This document shows, piece after piece, positions 9,160 to 17,132 of a DNA stretch of 40,084 nucleotides. This stretch comes from an uncultured Flavobacterium sp. Its GTDB lineage: Bacteria > Bacteroidota > Bacteroidia > Flavobacteriales > Flavobacteriaceae. The DNA lies in the NCBI GenBank assembly GCA_947631175.1, contig CANRKI010000009.1, positions 1 to 40,084 on the forward strand, given 5' to 3'. The notes under the pieces are model-generated. The model did no database searches. It saw only the letters and a program-made list of their open reading frames with translations, and was not told the origin of the DNA. The first letter of the stretch is position 1; each line of letters opens with the position of its first letter. A program made the position numbers and the translations under genes.

Positions 9160-9245
9160 AAATAAACCCTGTTCCTGCTTTTCGCTATATCTTATTTTTT
9201 TGCCAAGTAAAGGCAAAAAATAAGGATACCGCTGCAATCAGGGCT
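9160..9245 (-). repeat. Structured intergenic repeat, half-length copy
   Basis: On the minus strand the sequence shows AGCGGTATCCTT, a hairpin (CTTATTTTTTGCC pairing with GGCAAAAAAATAAG), then AAGATATAGCG. The whole is enclosed by CCCTG/CAGGG at 9167-9171 and 9239-9243. The core AGCGGyATCCTT...AAGATAnAGCG is shared with the copies at 9279-9420 and 35905-36041, but the terminal CCGACCCGA hairpin is missing. Confidence 0.7.
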
Positions 9246-9278
9246 AAAAAGCAAACGATAGTACACCAAATTAACACC

Positions 9279-9420
9279 GCGTTAGGGACAGTAGCGGCAT
9301 CCTTTTATAAGGAGGCGAAGGTTCCCGAAGCCTATTATAAAAGATACAGCGAATGGCCCGACCCGAGCCATTCGCTATTTTTTTTACTTGCTTATAAAAT
9401 TATTGGCGAGGGAAACGCCC
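9279..9420 (+). repeat. Structured intergenic repeat, full copy A
   Basis: Order: GCGTTAGGGA; AGCGGCATCCTTTTAT; a long hairpin around GGAGGC/GCCTA; AAAAGATACAGCG; a 10-bp hairpin AGCGAATGGC/GCCATTCGCT with loop CCGACCCGA and a T8 tract; then GGCGAGGGAAACGCCC. The copy at 35905-36041 has the same order with compensated stem differences. It ends 5 bases from the stop of the convergent xerD gene. Possibly a member of a flavobacterial ncRNA family such as flavo-1; I cannot confirm this without a covariance search. Confidence 0.8.
9348..9385 (+). terminator. Terminator-like hairpin within repeat copy A
   Basis: A perfect 10-bp stem AGCGAATGGC/GCCATTCGCT with a 9-nt loop is followed by A and eight T. 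It could terminate transcription from pncB and the DUF2971 gene. Confidence 0.8.
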
Positions 9421-9425
9421 AAAAT

Positions 9426-10328
9426 TTATTTATTTCGAGGATGAAAATCTGTTAAAATTTTAGATAAATGTTTACGATCTAAATGCATGTAAACCTCGGT
9501 TGTGGTTATCGATTCGTGACCTAACATAATTTGAATGGAGCGCAAATCGGCACCATTTTGTAGTAAATGTGTGGCAAAAGAATGACGAAATGTGTGTGGC
9601 GAAATGCTTTTTTTGAGGGCAATTTTTGTAGCCAAATCTTTAATAATTGTAAAAACCATCGCACGTGTTAATTTTTTCCCTCGACGGTTTAAAAACAAGG
9701 TATCCTCGAACCCTTTTTGTATGGGCAAATGCGTACGTACGGTGTTTTTGTATAACAAAATATATTTTTGGGTGTGCTTGCTAATGGGCACAAAACGTTG
9801 CTTGTTGCCTTTACCAGAAACTTTTATAAATCCTTCGTCGAAAAAGAGATCTGAAATTTTTAAATCTGTTAACTCGCTCACGCGTAATCCGCAGCTGTAC
9901 AGGGTTTCGAGTATACATCGGTTGCGTTCGCCTTCGGGTTTAGATAGGTCAATGGCGGCAATGAGCAAATCAATTTCTTCACTCGATAAAGTGTCTGGAA
10001 GTTTGCGTCCAATCTTAGGTATTTCGATTAATTCTAAGGGATAATCTTCGCGTAAGCCTTCAAAATTTAAGTATTTAAAAAAGCTTTTTAATCCAGAAAT
10101 AATTCGCGATTGGGAACGTGTATTTACTTGATCTGAAATGTGATAAATGAATTGCGAAATTTGGGAATCTGAAATTGATATTGGACTTACTTTTATATCC
10201 TGTTCTTTCAAATAATTAATCAATTTAGAAATATCTAATTCGTAATTTAATATTGTGTTCGTCGATAATCCTCGTTCAATTCTTAAAAAATTTTTATAAT
10301 CATTAAGAAGTTTCCCCCAGTCTTTCAT
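9426..10328 (-). CDS. xerD: Tyrosine recombinase, XerD/XerC family
   Basis: Site-specific tyrosine recombinase of 300 aa, the size of Xer proteins that resolve chromosome dimers at dif with FtsK. The N-terminal SAM-like core-binding domain (about 1-95) carries LRIERGLSTNTILNYELDI. The catalytic domain has Arg149 (CGLRVSEL), Lys173 (SGKGNKQR), HTFRHSFATHLL (His245, Arg248), His271 (MLGHES) and the nucleophile Tyr280 (TTEVYMHLD), so the full active site is present. In flavobacteria this gene commonly lies near aroQ, as here, which supports the housekeeping role over a mobile-element integrase. XerC versus XerD cannot be fixed without alignment. Confidence 0.92.
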   Translation of the reverse strand: MKDWGKLLNDYKNFLRIERGLSTNTILNYELDISKLINYLKEQDIKVSPISISDSQISQFIYHISDQVNTRSQSRIISGLKSFFKYLNFEGLREDYPLELIEIPKIGRKLPDTLSSEEIDLLIAAIDLSKPEGERNRCILETLYSCGLRVSELTDLKISDLFFDEGFIKVSGKGNKQRFVPISKHTQKYILLYKNTVRTHLPIQKGFEDTLFLNRRGKKLTRAMVFTIIKDLATKIALKKSISPHTFRHSFATHLLQNGADLRSIQIMLGHESITTTEVYMHLDRKHLSKILTDFHPRNK

Positions 10329-10349
10329 TTGTTAAAAAATTAATAATTA

Positions 10350-10363
10350 ATACCATTTGGTAT
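10350..10363. promoter_or_regulatory. Small palindrome in the xerD/beta-barrel divergent gap
   Basis: ATACCATTTGGTAT is a 14-bp inverted repeat with 6-bp arms, centred in the 87-base divergent region between xerD and the porin-family gene. It could be an operator; no regulator is identified. Confidence 0.35.
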
Positions 10364-10415
10364 AATAAAGTATAATAATAAGAGTTTATGAAGTAAAAGT
10401 AAAAAAAGTATACAA

Positions 10416-11060
10416 ATGAAACTATTAAATTTTATTACAACAGGAACAATAGCATTGCTATTAACTTCTGGCACTTTAACAGCACAAACTAACAACGAAA
10501 GAATTTCTAGATTTGGAGTAAAAGCGGGATATAGCCATTCTTCACTTACAACTTCAAGTAAAAAAAATGTATGGAATAATGATCATGATGCCAGATCAGG
10601 ATTTTATGGTGGTTTATTTGGTGAGTTTTCTTTAACTCCAGAAAAAGGATTTTCATTGCAAGTTGAAGCTTTGTATTCTCAACAAGGTGATTCTTACAAA
10701 TATGATCTTAATCCAACAAATACAATTACAACAGAAGCAAAATTAGACTATATTAACGTTCCTGTTTTAGCAAAAATATACGTTACTAATTGGTTAGCAT
10801 TTTATGGTGGGCCAACAGTTGGATTTAAAATCAAAGAAGAGTATGACGTAAAATCATCTGATTCTAATTATACAATATCTACTGAAGATGACCAAGTACA
10901 AACTGTTGATGTTGCATTAACTGGTGGAGTTACTATTGATGTTGGTAATAGATTTTTTATTGAAGGACGTTATAACCACGGTATAAAACCAGTTGTTAGA
11001 GGCATGGGGAATAACAACAATAACTCAACTATTCAAGCGGGAATTGGTTTTAAATTTTAA
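10416..11060 (+). CDS. Porin-family outer-membrane beta-barrel protein
   Basis: Small predicted outer-membrane barrel (214 aa) of the PorT/OMP_b-brl type common in Bacteroidota. It has an N-terminal signal peptide (ISFGTIALLLTSG-like hydrophobic core ending near TLTAQT, about residue 24). Repeated amphipathic strands follow (FGVKAGYSHS, GFYGGLFGEFSL, FSLQVEALYSQQG, YINVPVLAKIYV, LAFYGGPTVGFK), and the last strand ends in phenylalanine (TIQAGIGFKF), the usual C-terminal barrel signature. It diverges from xerD and ends at a strong terminator. The role (structural porin or secretion-related) cannot be assigned. Confidence 0.85.
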   Translation: MKLLNFITTGTIALLLTSGTLTAQTNNERISRFGVKAGYSHSSLTTSSKKNVWNNDHDARSGFYGGLFGEFSLTPEKGFSLQVEALYSQQGDSYKYDLNPTNTITTEAKLDYINVPVLAKIYVTNWLAFYGGPTVGFKIKEEYDVKSSDSNYTISTEDDQVQTVDVALTGGVTIDVGNRFFIEGRYNHGIKPVVRGMGNNNNNSTIQAGIGFKF

Positions 11061-11082
11061 AAATTTTTACTATTTATATTTT

Positions 11083-11120
11083 AAACAAGGTCAAAGTATT
11101 TTTCTTTGACCTTGTTTGTT
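11083..11120 (+). terminator. Terminator after the beta-barrel gene
   Basis: The stem AAACAAGGTCAAAG/CTTTGACCTTGTTT (14 bp) has a short loop (TATTTTT) and is followed by a T-rich run. Confidence 0.9.
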
Positions 11121-11217
11121 TATTTAGGTATGTATACTCTTAGCAATTGATAGATTACATAATTTTAAAAAACTTTAAGTACATTTATAATCTAAAATTA
11201 TTATTACTTATTTTATA

Positions 11218-11634
11218 ATGAAAAAAATATTGATATTAAATGGACCTAACTTAAATTTATTAGGCAAACGCGAACCTGAGATTTATGGTTCAACTACTTT
11301 TGAATCCTATTTCACGTCCTTACAAAATAAGTTTACTAGTACGGATTTACATTATTACCAAAGTAATATTGAGGGTGAAATTATAAACAAAATTCACGAG
11401 GTGGGTTTCATTTTTGATGCCATAATTTTAAATGCTGGTGCTTACACGCACACCTCGATTGCTATTGCTGATGCGATAAAAGGTGTTACTTGCCCAGTGA
11501 TTGAAGTACACATTTCAAACACTTTTGCTCGTGAAAGTTTTAGACATCATTCGTATATCTCGCCAGTTTGTAAAGGTGTAATTGTTGGTTTTGGGCTTAA
11601 ATCGTACGAACTTGCTATTGAATCTACATTCTAA
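11218..11634 (+). CDS. aroQ: Type II 3-dehydroquinate dehydratase
   Basis: Third enzyme of the shikimate pathway, converting 3-dehydroquinate to 3-dehydroshikimate. The 138 aa match the compact type II dodecameric enzyme. The N-terminal motif ILNGPNLNLLGKREPEIYG contains the catalytic tyrosine (YG, about residue 23) on the flexible lid. NAGAYTHTSIAIADAI (about 78-93) and VIEVHISNTFARESFRH (about 98-114), with the catalytic histidine in EVHISN, complete the active site. The next gene starts 2 bases after the stop, suggesting cotranscription or translational coupling. Confidence 0.97.
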   Translation: MKKILILNGPNLNLLGKREPEIYGSTTFESYFTSLQNKFTSTDLHYYQSNIEGEIINKIHEVGFIFDAIILNAGAYTHTSIAIADAIKGVTCPVIEVHISNTFARESFRHHSYISPVCKGVIVGFGLKSYELAIESTF

Positions 11635-11636
11635 AT

Positions 11637-14096
11637 ATGCTAAAAAAATTACTTGTTGCCTTAGTCCTACTCACTTATTTTTGCACATTTTCTCAAGTAA
11701 AAGGTAAAGTTACAGATACCAATAATTTGGTAATTCCGTACGCATCAATCGTTATCCAAAACTCTTATACAGGAACCGGAGCTAACGAAAAAGGAATTTA
11801 TGAACTTGGCATTAACACACCAGGTAATTATGTATTTATTTTTAAAAGTATAGGTTACAAAACCTTAACAAAAAATGTGTCTATTACAAAATTTCCGTTT
11901 GTATTGGATGTGGTTTTGGAAGAAGAAGCTAACACCTTAAACGAAATGGTAATTGTTGCCAAAAAAGAAGATCCAGCGTATGAGATTATTCGTAACACGA
12001 TTGCAGCAAAAAAATCCATTCAAGAAAAAATTAAAGGTTTTGAAGTTGATTTTTATTCAAAAGGTTCGTTTATAATTGATTCGTTCCCTGAAAAAATTTT
12101 ATTTTTTGATTTGAAAGAAGAAAAAAAAGAATTTGACTCAACGCAAACAAAACACATTTACTTATCGGAAACATTCTCCAAATTAAAATTTCAAAAGCCA
12201 AATAAATACAACGAAGTTGTCACTGCATCTAAAGTAAGTGGCAACGATAATGGCTTTAGTTTTAATACCGCATTGCAGTCTAACGTTGATTTTTTTAACA
12301 ACACCATCAAACAAATTGATTATGCAGTATCGCCCTTATCAAATCAAGCGTTTGGTTACTACAAATTTAAACTTCTTCATACTTTTTTAGACGAGAATAA
12401 TCAACTGATTAATAAAATACTAGTTACTCCCATAAACAAAACAGAACCAACATTTAGTGGCGAAATCTATATTGTTGAGAGTACATGGAATATTTATGCT
12501 ATTGACTTAAAAACAACTGGAAAACGCCTGAAGAAGCCGATGATGGATACATTTAACATTCAGCAACAGTTTCAATACAATGCAGAAAATAAACTTTGGA
12601 CCAAGCAATCGCAAGCTATACAAATTAAAGCGGGTGTTTTTGGAATAAATTTTACCGGAAATTTCATTCATATTTTTAATAATTACAACATAAATCCGGA
12701 ATTTACTTCTGACGATTTTGGTAAAACGATTGTAACATTTACCGAAAAATCCAATCAAAGAGATTCGTTATTTTGGGAACAAAATCGTCCAATTCCGTTA
12801 ACACAAAACGAAAGCTTTGATTATAAATACAAAGATAGCGTGGCGGTTGTAAAAAAATTTAAAGCCGATAGTTTACGAATAAAATCGAATGTTTTTAAAT
12901 TCAAAAACATTTTAAATGGCTATAGCTATAAATCTAAAAACAATGTACACAGCTTTAATTTTTCTGACTTAATTCAGATTCCAGGTTACAATTCCGTACA
13001 AGGTATTAACTTAAAAAATAGCCTAAACTATAAATACAACGATACTATTAATAAAAATAATTTTAGTGCGGGTGTTGATTTTAATTATGGTTTCTCTGAA
13101 CAAAAACTTAGAACTACAGGATTTGTACATAAAACCATAAATTACGACAAAAGACAAAGTATTTATGTTTTGGGAGGTTCTAAACTTACGCAATACAATC
13201 AAAACGATCCGATAACAGATGTTGTAAACGCTGTATCGAGTTTAGTTTTTAGAAAAAACTTTGCCAAATACTATCATAAAAATTTTATAAGTGCCAAATT
13301 TAACTCAAAAATCACCGATTTTATGTCGGGATCGATAACATTAAGTCACGAGCAACGTAAGGCGTTACAAAATCATAGTAATGCAAATCCGTTCGATATT
13401 GACCGAGAATATTGGTCGAATAATCCATTAAATAGAACAAACGATGCTTGGGCTTTTGAAACCAATTCGATATATAAAATGAGGTTGAATGCTTTTTTTG
13501 AATTTGGAAATCAATACATAAAACGTGGACGAAGTATCTCTAAAATTAGTAATACAAAATATCCAACGGTACATGTAACTTACACTAATGCTTTGGGAAC
13601 GAATGATACAGATTATCACTTTGAAACCATTGAGGCACAAATAAAATACAGCAAAAAATTAGCACAATACGGAAATATTCAATTGCAAACTACTTTAACT
13701 GGTTTTATAAACAAAAGTGCGGACTTGTTATTTATTGATTATACGCATTTTAACGGAAATAGAACCTTTGTTTACAACAAGAACTTAAACAATAATCATT
13801 TTTATTTGATGCCTTATTATAAATATTCGACTCAAGAGAATAGTATAACAGCGCATTTGGCGTATAATGATAAGGGAATTATTATCAATAAAATTCCGTT
13901 ACTAAAACAATTACAATGTAATTTAATTGGAAATGTGAATTTTTTATCGACTACAAATAACTCTCCTTACATTGAGTATGCTTTTGGTTTAGATAATTTA
14001 GGATTTGGCAAATACCGATTACTGAAATTACAGTACACTATTAGCAATCAAAATACAAAAGGGATTCAGGTTGGAATGAATTTGAATTTATTTTAA
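11637..14096 (+). CDS. DUF5686 protein with carboxypeptidase-like regulatory domain
   Basis: Predicted outer-membrane protein of 819 aa. A signal peptide (LLVALVLLTYFCTFSQ) is followed by a carboxypeptidase-D regulatory-like / CNA-B-type domain (GKVTDTNNLVIPYASIVIQNSYTGTGANEKGIYEL, about 23-105) as found at the front of SusC-type receptors. A DUF5686 body follows, starting with EDPAYEIIRNTIAAKK at about 115. The C-terminal half has many alternating barrel-like strands and ends in LNLF. There is no TonB plug domain, so it is not a SusC receptor. It follows aroQ by 2 bases. Function unknown; an envelope or surface role is inferred from the signal and barrel pattern. Confidence 0.85.
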   Translation: MLKKLLVALVLLTYFCTFSQVKGKVTDTNNLVIPYASIVIQNSYTGTGANEKGIYELGINTPGNYVFIFKSIGYKTLTKNVSITKFPFVLDVVLEEEANTLNEMVIVAKKEDPAYEIIRNTIAAKKSIQEKIKGFEVDFYSKGSFIIDSFPEKILFFDLKEEKKEFDSTQTKHIYLSETFSKLKFQKPNKYNEVVTASKVSGNDNGFSFNTALQSNVDFFNNTIKQIDYAVSPLSNQAFGYYKFKLLHTFLDENNQLINKILVTPINKTEPTFSGEIYIVESTWNIYAIDLKTTGKRLKKPMMDTFNIQQQFQYNAENKLWTKQSQAIQIKAGVFGINFTGNFIHIFNNYNINPEFTSDDFGKTIVTFTEKSNQRDSLFWEQNRPIPLTQNESFDYKYKDSVAVVKKFKADSLRIKSNVFKFKNILNGYSYKSKNNVHSFNFSDLIQIPGYNSVQGINLKNSLNYKYNDTINKNNFSAGVDFNYGFSEQKLRTTGFVHKTINYDKRQSIYVLGGSKLTQYNQNDPITDVVNAVSSLVFRKNFAKYYHKNFISAKFNSKITDFMSGSITLSHEQRKALQNHSNANPFDIDREYWSNNPLNRTNDAWAFETNSIYKMRLNAFFEFGNQYIKRGRSISKISNTKYPTVHVTYTNALGTNDTDYHFETIEAQIKYSKKLAQYGNIQLQTTLTGFINKSADLLFIDYTHFNGNRTFVYNKNLNNNHFYLMPYYKYSTQENSITAHLAYNDKGIIINKIPLLKQLQCNLIGNVNFLSTTNNSPYIEYAFGLDNLGFGKYRLLKLQYTISNQNTKGIQVGMNLNLF

Positions 14097-14110
14097 GACG
14101 AAGTATTTTT

Positions 14111-14280
14111 GCGTGAGGGATTGGAGCTTTGTTTGAGCACATTTTGGAACGCAGTGTAAAAATTGCGAGTGCGCAAAGCCCGACGGCGCGATTTGTATGG
14201 TGTTTTTTAGATGTTTTGTCAATTTTAGTAATTGGTGCAATGTTTTATTACTTGAATTAATAAGCGGCGGCACGCCCAAA
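14111..14280 (+). repeat. Degenerate copy of the intergenic repeat
   Basis: Pieces shared with copies A and B occur in the same order: GCGTGAGGGATTGGAGC (compare GCGTTAGGGA..AGCGG), AAAGCCCGACGGCGCG (compare GGCCCGACCCGAGC) and CACGCCCAAA at the end (compare AAACGCCCAAA). The internal hairpins are not intact. It fills the 221-base gap between the convergent DUF5686 and S46 genes, in which I see no gene. Confidence 0.45.
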
Positions 14281-14281
14281 T

Positions 14282-14312
14282 AAAAAAAGTCAGACTTTAC
14301 AGCCTGACTTTT
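14282..14312 (-). terminator. Terminator of the S46 peptidase gene
   Basis: The stem AAAAGTCAG/CTGACTTTT with loop ACTTTACAGC lies 6 bases after the minus-strand stop and is followed on that strand by a U run. Confidence 0.88.
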
Positions 14313-14317
14313 GTTTT

Positions 14318-16468
14318 TTATTTTACGATATCCATCTCGTCGATTAAGTGTTTTGCACCCGCGTAAGTATCGATCACCCAAAGTACAAAACGAATGTCTA
14401 CGTTGATTGTACGTTGTAATTTAGGATCGAAGATTACGTCTCCGGCCATTGCCTCGATGTTACCGTCGAAGGCTAAACCAATAAGTTCACCTTTACCGTT
14501 AAGAACTGGAGAACCTGAGTTTCCGCCAGTGATATCGTGGTCTGTTAACATGTTCACGTGTAAAGAACCGTCTTTATCTGCATAAGTTCCGTATTCTTTT
14601 TTCGCTGCCATGTCTAAAAGACGTTGTGGTAAATCGAACTCTAAATCTCCTTTTTTGTATTTTTTAACCATACCATCTAAAGTTGTATAGTTGTTTGTTT
14701 TAGCGTCGTTACGTTTGTCTTTTGGTAAAGCACGAACAGTACCGTATGTTAAACGTAATGTAGAGTTAGCGTCTGGATATTTAATTTCAGAAATTCCAGA
14801 TTCGCGTAATCCAGCAACTAATTTACGGAAAGCAGCTTGGTAGTCGTTTTCGGCTTTAGCAACTTCGTCAGATTTAGCGTTGTAGTGTGTTAGTAAATTG
14901 TTTGATAATTTTACTAAAGGATCGTTAGTGATTTGATTTGCATCTGGCTCTACTAAAAATGCTTTTACAGCTTCTGGCGAACGGAAAATTGATAATTCGA
15001 AAATTGCGTTAACGTAAGCTTTGAAATCTCCGTTGTTGTTTTTAGCTAATTGATCGATTTGTGGTGCTAAACCATAAGTTTTCCCTTTTTGAGCGTATAA
15101 AGCTAATTGTGCAGCAAGTACATCTTTTTCTGCAGGGATGTATAATTCGTTGTAGAATTCGTTAATCATTTGCTCTAAAGCAGGTTTAACTTCTGCTTGT
15201 TTTTGAGCTGGTGCTTTAGCATACATTTCTAACTGACGACCGATGCTACGAGATACAGTACCAAATGCAGATGAACGTAACATTGTCATTAAATAGTTAT
15301 CGTGTGCTGCTTTGTTGTTTGTTAAAGCGTAGTATTTGTTGATTGTTTCAACAACGTTACCGTATTTTGCTTTGTTAGCAGGTTTGTTTGCCCATTTGTT
15401 AAATTTAGCTTCTTGCGCTGCTTTAGATTTAGCGGTTTTAAACTGAGTTAACGCATCAATCATTCCTTGACGGTTTTTCCAGTAGTTTGCTAAAGAAGCA
15501 TATTTAGAAGCGTATTTTAAGTTAACAGCTTCGTCTGCCACCATATGCTTTTTAAGGTTGTCCATACCTGTTTTCGAACCTTCAACCCAAGCTGGGTAAG
15601 CATATTTTACGTTTTGTTCGATTCCGCCAGCTGGCATCCAACGGTTTGTACGCCCTGGATATCCTAAAATCATAGTGAAATCGCCTTCTTTAATTCCGCC
15701 AACATTAACTGGTAAGTGGTGTTTAGGTTTTAAAGGAACGTTTGTAGTAGCGTATTGTGCTGGTTGGTTTTTATCATCAGCATACACACGGAATAAAGAG
15801 AAATCTCCTGTGTGACGAGGCCATTCCCAGTTGTCTGTATCACCACCAAATTTCCCGATAGATTCTTCTGGTGTTCCAACTAAACGAACGTCAGTATAAT
15901 CCTGGTACACAAAGTAGTAGTATTCGTTTCCTTGAAAGAATGGGCGAACAGCAACAGTGTATTTTCCGTTTTCAGAATTTTCTTCTTGAATTTTAGCAAT
16001 TTCAGCATTGATCGCTTTTTCGCGTTCAGCTTCTGTCATTGTATCGTTTACTTTCCCTAAAATACGTTTAGAAACATCGTCCATACGAACAAAGAAACGA
16101 ACGTATAAATTTTTAGGTTTTAATTCTTCCGCATGATTTTTAGCCCAAAAACCATTTTTTAAATAGTTGTGTTCTGGAGAAGAAAGTTCAGCAATTACAT
16201 TGTAACCACAGTGGTGATTAGTTAATACTAAACCGTCTTTTGAGATCATTTCGGCAGTACATCCTCCGTTAAATTGTACAATAGCATCTTTTAAAGAGTT
16301 GTTATTGATGCTGTAAATTTCGTCTGCAGTAAGTTGCAGTCCCATTTTTTGCATATCGCGGTGGTTTAAACGTTCGATGAACATTAAAAACCACATACCT
16401 TCGTTCGCTTTAACAGAAAAAGGTAGTAACGTGAATATTGCGATAAATGAAAGAAGTAGTTTTTTCAT
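14318..16468 (-). CDS. S46 family dipeptidyl-peptidase (DPP7-like)
   Basis: Periplasmic or outer-membrane-associated serine exopeptidase that removes dipeptides, typical of asaccharolytic and proteolytic Bacteroidota. The 716 aa begin with a signal peptide (KKLLLSFIAIFTLLPFSVKA). Seen: the catalytic His region TNHHCGYN (about 83-90), the Asp region NWEWPRHTGDFSLFRVYAD, and the nucleophile Ser651 in TGGNSGSPVL. The S1-specificity position is Gly669 (AFDGNIEAM). In characterised enzymes, Gly here marks DPP7 (hydrophobic P1) and Arg marks DPP11 (acidic P1), so DPP7-type is predicted; the usual Trp after Asn is Ile here. It diverges from the LysM gene and has its own terminator. DPP7 versus DPP11 is inferred from that single residue. 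Confidence 0.93.
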   Translation of the reverse strand: MKKLLLSFIAIFTLLPFSVKANEGMWFLMFIERLNHRDMQKMGLQLTADEIYSINNNSLKDAIVQFNGGCTAEMISKDGLVLTNHHCGYNVIAELSSPEHNYLKNGFWAKNHAEELKPKNLYVRFFVRMDDVSKRILGKVNDTMTEAEREKAINAEIAKIQEENSENGKYTVAVRPFFQGNEYYYFVYQDYTDVRLVGTPEESIGKFGGDTDNWEWPRHTGDFSLFRVYADDKNQPAQYATTNVPLKPKHHLPVNVGGIKEGDFTMILGYPGRTNRWMPAGGIEQNVKYAYPAWVEGSKTGMDNLKKHMVADEAVNLKYASKYASLANYWKNRQGMIDALTQFKTAKSKAAQEAKFNKWANKPANKAKYGNVVETINKYYALTNNKAAHDNYLMTMLRSSAFGTVSRSIGRQLEMYAKAPAQKQAEVKPALEQMINEFYNELYIPAEKDVLAAQLALYAQKGKTYGLAPQIDQLAKNNNGDFKAYVNAIFELSIFRSPEAVKAFLVEPDANQITNDPLVKLSNNLLTHYNAKSDEVAKAENDYQAAFRKLVAGLRESGISEIKYPDANSTLRLTYGTVRALPKDKRNDAKTNNYTTLDGMVKKYKKGDLEFDLPQRLLDMAAKKEYGTYADKDGSLHVNMLTDHDITGGNSGSPVLNGKGELIGLAFDGNIEAMAGDVIFDPKLQRTINVDIRFVLWVIDTYAGAKHLIDEMDIVK

Positions 16469-16632
16469 AATCTTTATTGTATATTTATAAGTAAGTGCGA
16501 ATATATAGCAAATAGCTCATTTATTAAAATGTATTTTTTTTATAATTTGCTCCTTAAAATACTTTTTTTGTTGTAAAAGCGTTATATAAGGGCAATAACC
16601 TAAAAAATATTAATCAAATTAAACAGTTTATT

Positions 16633-17094
16633 ATGGGATTATTTTCATTTGTTAAGAATGCTGGTGCAAAAGTATTTGGTAAAAAAGAAGAAGAAACAGC
16701 TGCACCTGAAGAGAAAAAACAAATAAGAGCTCAGGCCTTATTAGATCATGTTAAAAGTTTAGGATTGACGTACAACACATTAAAAATTAGCGTATCTGAC
16801 GATGATGTGAAAGTTGAAGGTGATGTGTCAGACCAATCTGATGCTGAGAAAATTATTTTAGCTATTGGTAATGTTGATGGTGTTGATCAGGTTGATAATT
16901 TAATGTCTGTAACTACACCTGCACCCGAAGCGAAATACCATACGGTAGTTAGCGGAGATAGCTTATCTAAGATTGCAAAAACATATTATGGTGATATGAT
17001 GAAATATCCAACTATTTTTGAAGCGAACCAACCTATGTTAGAGCATCCAGATAAAATATACCATGGACAGGTTTTAAGAATTCCTAATTTATAA
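16633..17094 (+). CDS. BON-LysM protein, Kbp/YgaU-like
   Basis: Homologue in layout of Escherichia coli Kbp (YgaU), a cytoplasmic potassium-binding protein of about 149 aa; this one is 153 aa. It starts MGLFSFVKNAGAKVFG, close to the E. coli N-terminus. A BON domain follows at about 30-92 (LKISVSDDDVKVEGDVSDQSDAEKIILAIGNVDGVDQVDN) and a LysM domain at about 103-152 (YHTVVSGDSLSKIAKTYYGD ending GQVLRIPNL). There is no signal peptide, as in Kbp. It lies between the S46 peptidase (divergent) and a convergent two-component system. Potassium binding is inferred from homology only. Confidence 0.9.
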   Translation: MGLFSFVKNAGAKVFGKKEEETAAPEEKKQIRAQALLDHVKSLGLTYNTLKISVSDDDVKVEGDVSDQSDAEKIILAIGNVDGVDQVDNLMSVTTPAPEAKYHTVVSGDSLSKIAKTYYGDMMKYPTIFEANQPMLEHPDKIYHGQVLRIPNL

Positions 17095-17132
17095 AAAAAT
17101 GCCCCTTATAAAAAAATAAGGGGCATTTTTTA
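17093..17132. terminator. Bidirectional terminator between LysM and response-regulator genes
   Basis: The stem ATGCCCCTTAT/ATAAGGGGCAT is flanked by A and T tracts on both sides and lies between two convergent stop codons. The T tract overlaps the response-regulator stop. Confidence 0.93.

Noticed and set aside
9160-9420. Insertion sequence or attachment site beside the tyrosine recombinase gene
   Set aside because: No transposase, terminal repeats or target duplications are visible, and a similar element occurs at 35905-36041 without a recombinase. The recombinase looks like housekeeping XerD.
9279-9420. CRISPR repeat
   Set aside because: Only isolated copies with internal structure and no regular spacer array; no cas genes in the window.
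14088-14381. 97-aa minus-strand ORF between DUF5686 and S46 genes
   Set aside because: It overlaps both flanking genes, covers a terminator and the degenerate repeat, and has no protein-like features.
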